A stretch of DNA of 64,000 nucleotides from Paratinospora sagittata (Eukaryota > Streptophyta > Magnoliopsida > Ranunculales > Menispermaceae). The stretch's first letter is position 1. Each line of letters begins with the position of its first letter. The position numbers and the translations under genes were made by a program. The stretch lies in the NCBI GenBank assembly GCA_035771175.1, contig CM069597.1:11319001-11383000 (forward strand), given 5' to 3'. The notes below the pieces were generated by a model, which searched no databases, was not told the DNA's origin, and worked only from the letters and a program-made list of their open reading frames with translations. This document shows, one piece after another, positions 46,085 through 58,800 of this stretch.

Positions 46085-49045
46085 TGTGGCGACCCCACGC
46101 CCCGGACCACCAACCCCGCAGGGAATGGCATGCGAAATGCCGGGGCGGGACACCCGGCGTAGGCATCTCCGACCACTCCTCAACTCCCATGAGGTGGTTG
46201 AGACCCTACGAGCCTTATTTTAAACAACAACATAATATCAAAAGGTACTAAACAAAACTACCCACCGTATTAATCATCAAAGACAAGAGATAATCCATAA
46301 AAATGAACCATAAATAAAATCATAATCCCTACAGTCCATTAAAATTGACATACACATAAAGTCCAAAATTGTGGGTACAAATAAAAACCGTCATATGCCC
46401 ACATGGTTTATCTAACAAGTCCCAACTCACCCATACTACAATGTGGTAAGTGTTATAATTACATAATCCAAAATATAATACTTCATAATTTAAAACACAG
46501 TTCAATCAAAATGCCTCACCACTCACATCGAGGCTTTGGATTCTCTAGCAGGCAAGGCCCTCAAGATATAACTACTCCTTTGCCCTTATTCGGGACAGAA
46601 GGACCTGAAAGAGGAAAATGAGGGTGAGCCAACGGTGCCCAGTGAATAGAATTCAAATATGCTATCAATACTCATTAATAAATATTATGTATGCATGTCA
46701 ATGTGTAGCATGATTAAAAGCTCATAACATATAAATATCAAGCATTTATAATAAATTCGATGCAAGTAAAAGCTTATCAACTTGGATCCACATTCCACAT
46801 GCATTGGGTTACTAGTGCACGTCTATTTCACCGTACCGTTGACCCCAATCATGTTTATTTGGGTTACTAGTACACGTCTATTTCACCGTGCCGTTGATCC
46901 CAATCATTTCCTTTCCTAAAACTCTCCTATGACAAGGTTAAGTCCCCCTATTAGCCAGATAGATGGGCCCAACCAAAGTCATAGGTTTTCTCAAATCAAT
47001 GCATCATTCAAAACATTAGAACACATTCATGCTTTCAACATACAATATATATAAGTGATATGATGACATAAAAGATATAATCATAAATGAAGTCTACTCA
47101 CAACCAAGCCTCGCGAGAGTACTTAACCACACACGACCACCAAACCGAATCAACCCAATCAAGATCCTGAAACATACATCAATATCCTACCATACATCAA
47201 TTTCTATGCTCAATCACATAGACATTACACATCAACCCTAAATCAGCCCACATATAAACAATAGGCCTAAATTCCATCTAATCCCATCATTCAACTCAAA
47301 TCACATGACTTAGGCCTCTAATGCATAGTTCTCATTCATAAACCATTCTATTAATCAAAAATACTAATTTTCAATTCCTTAGGCATAAACATGCCCAAAT
47401 TGGGTCACTTGATCACAAGTAGGCCTAACCCATGATATGGTCACAACCACCAAATGAGTAGCATAATCAACTCTAATCATGCTTAATTAAACATAAGTTG
47501 CATCAATTCAATGATTCTAGGCCAAAAGCATCAAAAGCCCTAAAATATGAAATTTTCCATACTTAGGCCATATTGTCGATTTACACTAGGTCACCATGTT
47601 CAGCCATGTATATCACTGATTTTGCATCATGGGTTCATCAACAATGGCAACTAGGTCAACATAGTTGACATGCAAGCTATTTGGAAAGGTCTAAGTTCAT
47701 ATTCTAAATTTAGGTCTAATACAAGCAACCCTACCGATTCTTCATTTACTATTCTGTTCAGATGTATCAATATACCAACAGAAATATGTAATCACAAAAT
47801 CAACCGTACAGATTGAAGTATGTGAAGATACAAACCTTCTGTCTAAATATCAGCCCAATCCAATGGTGGACCGACAAGTAAGTATATTTGATGAACAAGT
47901 CTCTAATCAGACAATTTCTCCTTTCCAGCTGCAAATACTCAAACTCAGATGACTATATCACACAAAATACTAAACGACTACACATCTCCACCGTTCTGAA
48001 TACAGAAATATCAGTTATAAAGTGCATACCCAAAGTTGATATCCATCCAACGGTAGATTTAGGAGATCTACAAGTTTGAGAAAAACACCACGAGAAATCC
48101 AGAATCTCTGACCAGCTTTGTTTCAGAGGTTAGATCTCTCAGAAGAAACTCTAAATCAAGATCTTTACCGTTCAGAACGCAGAACTATCCGTTGTAAATG
48201 ACATACCCAAATGTTATATCCATCCAACGGTAGATTTATGAGATCTAGAAGTTTGAGCAAACTGGCGCGAGAAACCCAGACTTTCCGACCAGCTTTGTTT
48301 GAGAGGTTAGATCTCTTAGACGAAACCTCTGATCAAGATCTCCACTGACCAGAATACATAACCATAAGCTACGAACTTGCTGACAAATGTTGAGCTCAAT
48401 CTGACCATATATTCCAAAGATCCAGCTCTTTGATGAAAATGTCGCAGGGATCTTCCTCCTGCAACTCTCTCCTTCTTTCTCTTCTTCTTTCCTTTCTCTT
48501 CTTTTCTTTCTCTTCTTCTTTCCTTTCTCTCCACTCACCTCTTTCTAGCACTTCCTTGATTCCCTCCTTCATTCTCTCCTTGATTCTCTCTTTGATTCCC
48601 TCCTTGATTCTCTCCTTGATTCCTTCCACTCATTCTAACACTTCCTTGAGGGCATGGGACACTTGTCCACTTTCATGCACCAACCTTCACATGTGTTGGT
48701 CTCATACTATCCATACCAACCACATGTACTTTAACCAATTTCATGCTTCCATGTATTTTAAATGTCCAATCCATTTAATACACCAAATTTTCATTCTCAA
48801 TTATCCTTTTATTCAATCAATCCTAACTCATATCAATCATAAATAATAACATATGCATTTTAATTTAATTTAACATGACCCATGTACAATTTATGATACA
48901 CATATTTATATACATTATCAAGCATCAACTATACAAACATTAAACAACCATCAAACATACACCAAACATATCAAGGCAACGCATAGAGTTTGGGCAAAGT
49001 GCAATTGAGTTATGGGCTAGATGAAATAATTTTCGGGGCGTTACA
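46085..49045 (-). repeat. 5' LTR of gypsy G
   Basis: 2961 bp, TGTGGCGACCCC to GGGGCGTTACA. It differs from the 3' LTR by scattered substitutions and a deletion of about 21 bp near 48836 (the 3' LTR keeps GGTTTAATGGACCCATG at about 40900-40916). Confidence 0.95.
48555..48626. repeat. 12-bp minisatellite in LTR G (5' copy)
   Basis: Six CTTGATTCCCTC-type units, the counterpart of 40611-40682. Confidence 0.9.
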
Positions 49046-49050
49046 TGGTC
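49046..49050 (+). other. Right target-site duplication of gypsy G
   Basis: TGGTC, identical to 38136-38140. Confidence 0.95.
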
Positions 49051-50480
49051 ATAGGTCCTTTGTTTATGTCCTACATTATATCCTGGATCGGCTTTGTTGA
49101 ATACACACATCTTTTTGAACTCAGCATCAAGTTAAACATCTTCTGTTTGTTAGTGAACTTGGTCACTATAGACGTTAGATCTTCCACACTTTTTCTAAGT
49201 GTGTCTCTTTCCTCACTAACCTTTTCCAGGTTACCTTTTAGAGCACCATTACTCTCAAGATGTGACTCTATTTTCTCTAAGGCTGTGATCAAAGCCTTTT
49301 TTAGTTTTTTGTTCTTTTTGATTTCCTTGTCTAATTGACAATTCACAAGACAAAATCATTATCATCTACCAAGTTATCAAAGTCATCAAAATTTTCAGGG
49401 TCAGAAAGTTTTACCTTTGTGTTTTCCATCAAACATAGTATGGCACTTTCATCATCAGATTCTGACTCGTGCTTGCTGGATGATGTGTCATCCCATGTTG
49501 CCTTCAAAACCTTCTGTTCTCTTTTTCTATCATTGAAGGTGTTCTTCTTTTTGTTTTGACACTCACTCTTCACATGCCCCACCTTATTACACCCGAAACA
49601 TATGAACTCGTTTGGTTTTGCACCAAACTTTTTGTTCTTAGGAAATCTTTAGCTTGGTCCGCCTTTTCCTCTTTTTCTCACTATACGGCTAAGTCTTTTG
49701 GAGAGCATAGCCACTTCATCATCAGTGTCATTTTCTGAGGACGTCTCTTCCACATTATTTTGTGTTGCATTTAGAGCTCGATCTTTTTTTCTTTTGCCCT
49801 CTTCATTGTGGACAACTTTTTCCCTTTCTTTCAGTTTCATCTGATGTACCATCAGTGATCCCCGTAGCTCTTCGAAGGTGTACTCTCCAAGGTTCTTTGC
49901 CTCTTCTATGGCTATGACCTTTGGATCCCATTCTTTAGGTAGTCCTCGTAGAAATTTGCCAACTATTTTTGCTTAAGGATAAGTTTCACTTTTTATTTCA
50001 TTTATGATCTTGGTGAATGTCGTTATGCCCTCAGATATCTCATCACCTTTTTTCACCTTGAAGGTTTCATATGCTTCTTCAAGAATGCGCAACTTAGTTT
50101 CCTTGACTTGCTTGGTACCTTCATGAGTAATCTCGAGTTTGTCCCAAATTTTTTTGGCTGTTGTACTAGCACTTACTCGGTTAAACTCATTTACCGACAA
50201 GCTACAAAATAGGATATTGATAGCTTGGTCATTTAATTGCTCCAATTTATTTTCATGAGGCGAGCAATCATGCCTTGCCTTCATCACAATTTCATTATCC
50301 TCGATCTTGGTAGGTGGTTGGAACCCATTTGTCACTGTGTCCCACATTTCCACACCTTGTGCTATAATATAGAAACACATCCGAGTTTTCCAGCGGAGAT
50401 AGTTATCTCCTTCACATAGTGGTGGTCAATGAGATGATGATCCTTTCTTAAAAACACTTCTAACAATTTCATTTCCTGCC
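49051..50480 (-). pseudogene. gag 5' part of element C (right of gypsy G)
   Basis: Start ATGGCAGGAAATGAAATTG near 50480 (MAGNEIVRSVFKKGSSSH), then the UBN2-like gag core: MWDTVTNGFQPPTKIEDNEIV, NDQAINILFCSLSVNEFNRVSAS and TAKKIWDKLEITHEGTKQ (50350-50110). Zinc knuckle 1 (CFGCNKVGHVKSEC) is near 49600-49558 and a coiled-coil region (LDKEIKKNKKLKKALITALEKIE) near 49330-49260. Reading stops at G and resumes at 38140. Frame breaks are near 49970 and 49650. Confidence 0.9.
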
Positions 50481-50520
50481 ATAGTCTTCAAAGAATTGTT
50501 AGATACTTTTGAGTGAAAAA

Positions 50521-50535
50521 CCCGCTCTGATACCA
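50521..50535 (-). other. Primer binding site of element C
   Basis: TGGTATCAGAGCGGG on the minus strand, two bases from the LTR end TTATCA. Confidence 0.92.
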
Positions 50536-51349
50536 CTTGATAAACACCCAAAGAGGGGGAAGAATTGGGTGTGACCGAATTTTTCAAGATCTTTCTCAAA
50601 TATTTAATATACGTGAAAGAGTAATAGGGCAAGAATATGTAGAAAGCAATAAAGTAGACAATGCACAACGATTTATAGTGGTTTGGCTTCCATTAAGCTT
50701 ACTTCCACTACCGAGTCTCCCCGACCAGGATTTCCTAAACACTTCACTAAACCAATCCTGCTTCACGGGTGAGGATCAAACAAACATTGATCCTCCGCAG
50801 GAGAATCTTTCCAACTAGCACACTTGCTAAATTTTAATGATACATCAATTTGTCAAAGGGAGATTTGTTCAACAAAGGAACAAACTCCAAGAAAAGAAAA
50901 ATTACAACCTTAAATGATCTTTTACAGGATTTCTCAGCCACTATAATATGACAAACATGCACAGCAAGAAATCGAAAGACCAAAATGATATTACCTTGAA
51001 ACAAACCAAAAAGAGATATGTGATATAACTCAAGATGATGAACAAGCTTTGTTAAAGAAGAAATACCATAAGCCCAGTGCATCAGTATGTATGTTCAAAT
51101 CTCCAATGGCGGCTGCCTTTGAAAGTTCAGTTGCAGAGCAAAATGAGTTTCAGATTGATAATAAAAGTTCTTGGTTTCAAAACAAGAGTTAATGATTGTT
51201 TTTATAGCAAAACATGTTTTACAACCCTAAATCTATCATGAATGGCTAGGATTTGAAGTTTTAATCTTGCATTAGTGAAATCAATGGCCCACACTGGTTG
51301 TTCAAGTTTAAAACCTGAAAATGAGCAAAAATAGAAAAAAAAAATATGC

Positions 51350-51660
51350 TGGAGTGCGTTTCAGGTTGCTGGAATGCGTTTCATAAAGCCCGAGAGAAAA
51401 CAGTGTATTTTCACAAACTAGCTGGAACACGTTTTAGAAAGATGGAACGCGTTCCACAAGGCCCGAAGCGAAAACACATAAAAATGGGTTTTGTACAGCT
51501 GGAATGCGTTCTACAAGACCCCGAGAGTTATGCACACTCTTGCCTTGTGCTTGAAACGCATTTTCCCCTGTTGGAGTGCGTTTTAGCTTGTCAAAGGCAA
51601 ATGAGATGTATTTTTGCTATTGGAGTGTGTTCCACAAAGGAGGAATGCGTTCCATGGGTT
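51350..51660 (-). repeat. GGAACGCGTTCC-like palindromes in LTR C U3 (5' copy)
   Basis: At least ten degenerate sites (GGAATGCGTTTC, GGAACACGTTTT, GGAACGCGTTCC at about 51446, GGAATGCGTTCC). They are colinear with 23270-23660 but individual sites have diverged. Confidence 0.82.
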
Positions 51661-51734
51661 CTTGGGAAACATATACATGTCCAGAATACCATTTAAGTTC
51701 CACGATCGATAAAACAATGGAAACCATTAGGATC

Positions 51735-51739
51735 ACGAT
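51735..51739 (+). other. Left target-site duplication of the solo LTR
   Basis: ACGAT, identical to 63026-63030. The uninterrupted C LTR at 23.75 kb reads ATGAT once. Confidence 0.85.
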
Positions 51740-52411
51740 TCATAGTTGTATATTTAGATAGGTTTTAAAGTATGTTTAGGTGTGTTTTAGGACATTTTAT
51801 GCATTAGTTTGATTGTTAGTTTTAATACATTTGATAGTTTAGTAATAAATGGGTTTATGAATTAATTTAGTTCATTAGTTTATAATTCGATTTAATTTAT
51901 GTTTAAGTATGTCATTAACTTGCTTTGCTTTGTTTTGTAGGTGTTTAAGTCATGGCTTTCGATGATAAAAACATGTACAAAAAAGTACAAAGGAGAAGCA
52001 TGAAGAACCCAAGCAGAAAATAGTTTCAAGGTGCTAGGCGCCACGGCGCTGAAATGAAGAGGACTGGGCATCGCAGCGCTGGAAATATTTAACAGAGCGC
52101 CAAGACGCTAGAGGTGTTAGCGTCGCGGCGCTATATGAGTCCCTTAGTTGCGTTTTTAGCAACTTTAGGATGATTTCTCAAGGGTGGACTTTCTAATTCG
52201 GATTGGCTATGACTTGGGAGGCATATAATATATCAAAAGTTAGGGTTTTTCGAGAAGAACACACGAGGAGAAGAGAACAAGACAGCTAAGAGGAAGGAAT
52301 GCGAAGATTCGTAGGAAGATCCAAGTTTAAGATTGTCTAGTTTGCTACTCATGTTTACTATTGAAGCTTTCTCCATGTGTTTGTGTTCTTATCATTCAAG
52401 CTATGAACTAA
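51740..52411 (+). repeat. Solo LTR, left part
   Basis: Contains a GC-rich dyad cluster (GGCGCCACGGCGCTG and relatives, about 52030-52135) about 100-190 bp before a TATA-like CATATAATATATC (about 52225-52237). The beginning resembles sequence at 63880-64000 read on the other strand. Confidence 0.65.
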
Positions 52412-55114
52412 TGTCACGACCCACTATCCGTGACGTCATGGCCGGCGCGGAACCCCAGACATATCCTCCCTCAATATACACGGCGTCCCGATAAGCTTTC
52501 TAACCACATACCACAATCCCAAAAACAACATCAAACACATGGACATAAATAAGATCATCAATATAATACATACCCAAAATGACAACCAGAAAATTCCTCA
52601 AAGTCCATAATGTTCAAAAGTACAAAATTATACCTAACCACAAATACAAACCAATCTAAATGTTAAGTATAAACATTAGGTGTTATTTAGTACAATTTAT
52701 CAAAATACAAATAAACGTACTAACACCTACATCACAAAAGTACAGAAAATGCTCTGTAGCTAAGCTTTCCCTTTTCCTTTCCTATCCAATCCTGAAAAGA
52801 TAGGGATGGGAGTCAGCTACAACAAGCACAGTGAATGTCCTCTACAAGTGGAAACATATATATGCATTTAAATAAAACATTGCAAGATCATTAAAAACAG
52901 TTTAAATAGCATGGTAATACACAAGATTACATACATGCCAAATATAATGCATCATGTCATAACCAAGACAATGCATATCATTTTATAAACATGCACATGC
53001 AATTCTAGACACCTCCTGAGTAAGTGTAAATCCAAAGGCCAGAGTGCAAGACTTCGCTTGCTAGATCGACCTCTTACCCGCAATCAAATAAGATTTCTGG
53101 GGCCATGTAGCTAATAAAATCACCTCACCGAGACATATACTATGTCTAGGCGATCTTATCTACACAAACCATAAAACCTTCTGCAAGGTCCACAACTGGG
53201 GATCACCATCCAGCCTTAATGGAATTCCCCAAAAGAGAATCCCATGCTAGGAGATCCAACCCACACTGCTTTCCCAACTGACTATCCTCAAATACATTTC
53301 ATGAACCATTAAATGATGCATACTACATTAGATAAGCATTTAAAGATTCATTTATACTACAATGCCACATATAGAAATCACAAGTAAAGAAACACTTACA
53401 ACTTGATTAGCTAGACTTAGCCAATCCAATTCCAACCACAAGAAAGCACTAGAATGCCACCACAATCAACCCAATGCACCTCAATCCCCACTGGGCCTAT
53501 TTGGGTTACTTAGATCATTTACAAATCCTTGCAAACGATATGGTTTACGCAATACTAAAAATCAGTCCAAAGTGTGCCAAACAACCATGTTTAAACCCAA
53601 CTACATAGCCAATTAAGATTCTAAAATGGTCATACCTTGGAGCTAATCCCATATTGTTCAATTCAACCATTTAATACCAAATTAACCCTCATTTAACCCA
53701 ATTGAATGAAATAGGTTGATCCAACCAATGTAATACAAGGCATTCAATCATAAATAGAGTTAATTAGAATATTTGCCAAGTCAATTTCATCAATTGACCA
53801 AGTCTAGGTCAAAATCCTCAAATTTGGGCAAATCTCCAAATTCATTGAAATTTTTCAAATCACATGGCCTAGGCCAAAATTACACTAAGTCATAATGTTT
53901 AGCAATGCAAAATACTAATCTAGCATCCTGGGTTCATCAACAATGCCCACTAGGTCAACATAGTTGACACGCAAGGCTTGTTCTCAACCCTAGGTCAATG
54001 AATCAAGCAAGGGCCATTTGTACTAAACCCAATGATTTCGCCATGGAAATTCCTAACAAAATACATGGATCTGTTTATAGTGTCCATAAGCCTAACATAG
54101 ATGACATGCAAGCCATTTGGAAAAGTCTAAGGCCGTGAACCAAGTGTAGGTCCATTTACAAAGGGTTCTACCAAATCCAAGTGAGAAATTGGGAAAAATG
54201 GTATCAATGGCCTCCATTCAACACTAGGGTTCATAAAAACATACATGCAAAGGAACCCTTGGTCTGGAACACCCTCAACTGAAAACCCATGGCATTGCTT
54301 AGGTCAAAATACAGCTCACATGCTTAAACTAAAGAGATTAAGGGAAGAAAACCAGGAAAATATGCAAATCTTAGAGATTTTTGAGCAAACATCACCAAAA
54401 CCCTAACTTCCCTCTTTTTTTCTCTTCTCCAGCTCTTTTCCCTCTTTTCTAAGTGAAAAATGAGCAAATGAGCCAAAAATTAGGTGCTAGTTGCTTAAAT
54501 AGACAAGTTTGGGCCCACATGAAAAACTGCCAAAAAATAGTTTCTTTGTTGCAATTACTTGCACTTAGATAATCAGTTTCTTGCAAACGACTCACCAACT
54601 TAACAAAATATTAACCATTAAAATTTTGATGAGTTAGTTACAAACCTCTGGTAAAATTTTAGCTCAATCCAACGATGAGATTGAGAGGTCCAACCGTTTG
54701 ATCAAAACTGCGCAAGAAAATTTATAAATCCGAGAAATAGTGTTTGGAGCCTTATATCTCACATTAGAAAACTCTGATCAAGATCCTAATGAAGATATAT
54801 CATAGAAGAATAAGCTGACAAAATTTCAGCTCAATCGGACCACGGATCTAAGAGATCAAGCCAATGATGTAATTAGTGACAAAAATTTCTTTTTTCATGG
54901 AGTGAGCTCCACTGATCCAAAACACCGTTTTCGACATGTTTCGACGTCGAACGGGTCTCCGATCACTCCAAAACTTCACGCGCACTCTAAACAACATAAA
55001 ATCATGCAAATACACTAAAAAAGATACGCTTGTCGAGCATCAAATACATATACATATACGAATACGTGTACTCTACGGGTCAAAATGACGTCATCCCAAG
55101 ATACAGGTGTTACA
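52412..55114 (-). repeat. 3' LTR of gypsy D
   Basis: 2703 bp, TGTCACGACCCAC to CAGGTGTTACA. A relative of the G LTR in plan but a different family. There is no coding content. It is followed by a purine-rich tract on the minus strand (CCTTTTAGGTTGGGAAAAT, 55115-55133). Confidence 0.88.
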
Positions 55115-55165
55115 ATTTTCCCAACCTAAAAGGATTTTGTCCTCAAAATAAAAGCAAGAGAACTA

Positions 55166-56747
55166 ACCTCAGTCTGTAAAAAGATCGGGGAACTGCTCCC
55201 TCATTTGGTTCTCACGCTCCCAGGTTTGCTTTTCATTATCGTGGAATTGCCATTTGACTCGCACAAGCAGGATCTCTTTATTCCTCAATTTTGGAACCCG
55301 ATGAGCCACAATCTGAATCGGCAACTCCGCATAAGTCGTATCCTCCCCAACTTGCAGATGACTCACAATAAGCACATGAGCTGGATCGCGATAAGTCTCC
55401 TTCGATGGATCCTCGTTATACCTCCTCAGCATCGATACATGGAATACATCATGAACACCCTTGAGCCGAGAAGGTAGAGCCAACCTGTACGCTGCTGGTC
55501 CAATTCTCTCAACAATCCGGAATGGTCCAATGAACCTAGGGGCAAGTTTTCCTCTGATGCCGAACCTCATATGACCTTTGAGTGGCAAGACCTTAAGCAA
55601 AACTAGATCTCCCACTGCAAATTCAAACGACTTATGTCGGTTATCGTAATAACTGTTTTGCATGTCCTAAGCTGACTTCAGCCTCTGCCGAATCAGCTTG
55701 ACTTTCTCTGTCTGCTCAACAACTGTATCAGGGCCCCATAACTGCGTATCGCCACCTCGTACCAACAAGCTGGTGATCTACAGGGTCTTCCATACAAAGC
55801 CTCATACGGTGCCATACCGATGCTCGCATGATAATTGTTGTTGTAAGCAAACTCACACAAGGACAAATGCTCACTCCAACCCCCACCGAACTTTAAAATG
55901 CAAGACCTGAGCATATCCTCCAGCATTTGAATCACTCTCTCAGACTGACCATCTGTCTGAGGGTGAAACGTTGTACTGAGTCAGAGACGGGTCCCAAATT
56001 GAGTCTGTAATGTTTGCCAAAACCTCGATGTAAATCGTCGATCTCGATCTGACACGATAGACAAGGGCACTCTATGAAGTCTCATGATCTCTCTCACATA
56101 TAGTCCGCTCAGTCTGTCCACAGAGTCTCTGGCACTCACAGGAAGGAAGTGTGCACTCTTGGTCAATCTATCGACCACAACCCAAATGGCATCAAATCGG
56201 CCCTGAGACCTCGACAATCCCATGATGAAATCCATTGTGATGTTATCCTATTTTTACTCAAATATGGGTAACGACTGCATATGACCACCAGGCTTTCGGT
56301 GTTCAACCTTAACCTGTTGGCACACCTCACATCTCTGTACGTACTCAGCTATACTCTTCTTCATCCCATGCCACCACACATACCTCTTCATGTCATGATA
56401 CATCTTGGTAGCCCCTGGATGAATAGTATACTGAGACCTATGCGCCACCCGAAGTAACTCAGTCTACAACTCAGCATCATATGGGATCCATAGTCTCCCT
56501 CTATACCGCAAGGCATCATCTGGACCTCTCCGTCAATCGGCCTGGTCAGCACTTTCTGCATATCTATAGTACATGTCAAAATCTGAAAAATGCTCCTGAG
56601 ATCTCTAACCCTCTGAATATGGGAATTAACAAGTTGCACTGGCATCTGAGCACATATCTCAGTACGTGGTGCGTCCGAGAGTATACTCATCATAGTCACT
56701 CTCTCAAGTAACTGCCACTGCTGGGCCATCTAAAAAGCAACCTCCTG
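55166..56747 (-). pseudogene. Gypsy D pol fragment: integrase and chromodomain
   Basis: It begins, on the minus strand, just after RNase H (MAQQWQLLERVTMMSIL, 56729). The integrase zinc-binding region follows ([30 protein letters not shown]), then the core ([44 protein letters not shown] near 56070, EDMLRSC near 55900). The C-terminus (55663-55169) carries [19 protein letters not shown] and a chromodomain ([29 protein letters not shown]). Stops and frame breaks occur near 56460, 56250, 55980 and 55690. RT, protease and gag are absent because a B-type copia fragment replaces them. It is a homologue of G's 3' half, clearly diverged. Confidence 0.9.
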
Positions 56748-56754
56748 AGTCCAC

Positions 56755-57080
56755 TAACTAATTCTCTTACAGGTGAGAACCAAACCATTACAACTGCCCT
56801 TTTACAGGTTAAACGAAAACCTATCCTTTTACGAGCTAAGGATGAACCGTATTTCCTTTTTTCGGGATGAGGAAAAACCCATGTTTCTTTTACGGGATGA
56901 AGAAGAACCGTTTCCCTTTTACGGGATAAGGAAGAACCGTGAACCTTTTACGAGATAAGGCACAACCGTTTCTCTTTTACAGGTTAAGAGATAACTTATC
57001 CTTTTACAGGTTAAGGACGCACCTATCCTTTTACGGGATGAGGATGAACCGATTATCTTTTACAGGTTCAGAGATAACCT
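56755..57080 (-). repeat. Leader hairpin repeats, B-type LTR (minus copy)
   Basis: About ten units read on the plus strand as TCCTTTTACGGGATGAGGA and variants. TCCTTTT pairs with its complement around ACGGGAT. The most regular copy of the block in the window. Confidence 0.85.
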
Positions 57081-58089
57081 TTCATGATTTCAATCCTAAA
57101 ATCATTAAGTGAACTTCATCAATTTGTCCTGGTTGTTTCAGTCCAGAAACACATCAGCATTACAATACTAAGATGTTGGTTGGTTCTAACGTAGTAGAAC
57201 ACGTTGCGATTAAGCTTAGTACATAGCATTACAAAGATATGAAATATGAAACAGGTAATGCTAAGTTGAAATAGACCTTCAGTCCTTTACCTTTCAATGT
57301 TCAGTATTGCTTAAGTGCAGTTTCAAAAAGCATGAATGATATGATATGAAAATCAGTGCTTTTTCAAAAATAAAATATACCAAATAAACATTGACATATA
57401 AAACGAATGACTGATGTACATCAAAGACATAGACAATTTTCAATATAGATATAAATAGAGGTATGAAACTTATGGTTCATTGATCAGTAGTTAACGTAAC
57501 TACTGATATAGTTCAATACAGTACTTAAGATATGAAATCAAGTACAACTGTATATCTTGAACTATTTCTCAAATTTTTTCTCCAACAAGAATGACACCAA
57601 ATATGAATCAGTGCTGAGAATTTGAGTAGATACTAATAAAGATAGATTTTCAAAGATAAAGTATAATTGAAGCTCAATATGAAAATCTATTGTAATCGTA
57701 AAGGTATCAGTGAAAAATACTTTGAAAGATTAGAAAATAAAATTCATTTTGACACAGACTAACTTTCAAAAAGTATTGGCACAACACAAAGTGATTGGCA
57801 AGTTGTTTGATCCTAAGTGCTGGTATTTATAGACTTAGTGGGACATAGTTGTTAGACATATAAAGTTCAAATAATATAAACCTTTACACACAACGGCTAG
57901 AATGTTATATGAAAATGGCAACTACAATTTTCACTAACATTCTGGTTCTTTTCAGATTTCATGAAAAAGGAAAGTTTTAGAAAAACTTATTTCATGTATC
58001 AGAGACAATCTCTGATAGGTCTGAAAAGGACTCTGTGCAAAGGTCTATTATGAAAAAGTAAACTTACGTAGTGTACTTGTTCGAATAGT

Positions 58090-58800
58090 GACGATTGTTG
58101 AATTAACGTCCTGATTCCATAATCAGCGTTCTGACGCATAATGTCAACTTTGTCGTTTTGTTCCTTGAGGGCGCTCATTACGTATAAGCGTCTTGCAAAA
58201 CACTTAAGTGAGGTCGCTACTTACTCGTAAGCGTCCTGACTTACTTTGACACTTAAATGACTTAACCTTGAGGGTGCTAATGCAAAGTTAGCGTCCTGCT
58301 ATGTTTTAAAATAGTTAAGTACATAAGGGCGCTACTATCTGAGTAAGCGTCCTACCAATTTAAAACATAAAAATAAAACATGAGGGTGCTTCAACTAGGT
58401 AAGTGTCCTACCAGTTAAAAACATTTTAAACAAAGACACAAGCACGCTGAAGGACAATCAACGTCCTGAAAGTTACTAAATTGATTCCTAAAGGTGAGGG
58501 TGCTTCTATCCAGATAGCGTCCTGATAGATTGTTCAACTTATAACTATCAGCGTCCTCAAAGAAACATTCTTTGAAGAACTTTAGATATCTTTCAATGAG
58601 CGGATGCTGAGTCAGCTTCCTGAAAACTTCAGACGATGACTAATAAATGATGCCGCTACTATACAAGTAAGCGTCCTTATAAATCAGTTCAATTCAACCT
58701 TGAACGTTATCAGCATCCTAATGAACTATCAGCGTCTTGACTTATCAAGTTCAAGAGAGCACTGCTATTTTATTAGCGTCCTGAAAGACTCTTTGAAAAT
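58090..58800 (-). repeat. 27-nt dyad array, B-type LTR (minus copy)
   Basis: About eleven units read as GAGGGCGCT(A/C) ... AGCGTCCT at about 55-65 bp spacing. Confidence 0.83.

Larger units (their letters stand above)
38141..49045 (-). mobile_element. Gypsy element G (Tekay/Del-type chromovirus), complete
   Basis: 10.9 kb with two LTRs (2982 and 2961 bp), a tRNA-iMet primer site, a polypurine tract, a single gag-pol frame ending in a chromodomain, and a perfect TSD. The LTRs are nearly identical by eye. Only two in-frame stops interrupt the polyprotein, so this is the youngest element in the window. It sits in the gag of copia C. Confidence 0.96.
50538..51739 (-). repeat. 5' LTR of element C, inner part
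   Basis: Begins TGATAAACACCC at 50538 and runs to ACGAT at 51739, where the solo LTR interrupts it; it resumes at 63031. It contains the C-rich tail, a CCTCACCCGTGAAGC leader hairpin near 50760, a TATA box near 51200 (CTATAAAAAC on the minus strand) and U3 palindromes at 51350-51660. Confidence 0.9.

Noticed and set aside
52407..52411. Target-site duplication for gypsy D (ACTAA against ATTAC at 62347-62351)
   Set aside because: Only three of five bases agree; not enough to call, though insertion into the solo LTR is clear from the host sequence resuming.
56755..57080. Regular short repeats resembling a CRISPR array
   Set aside because: Units are imperfect, contiguous and hairpin-like inside an LTR leader, with no unique spacers and no cas genes, in a plant sequence.
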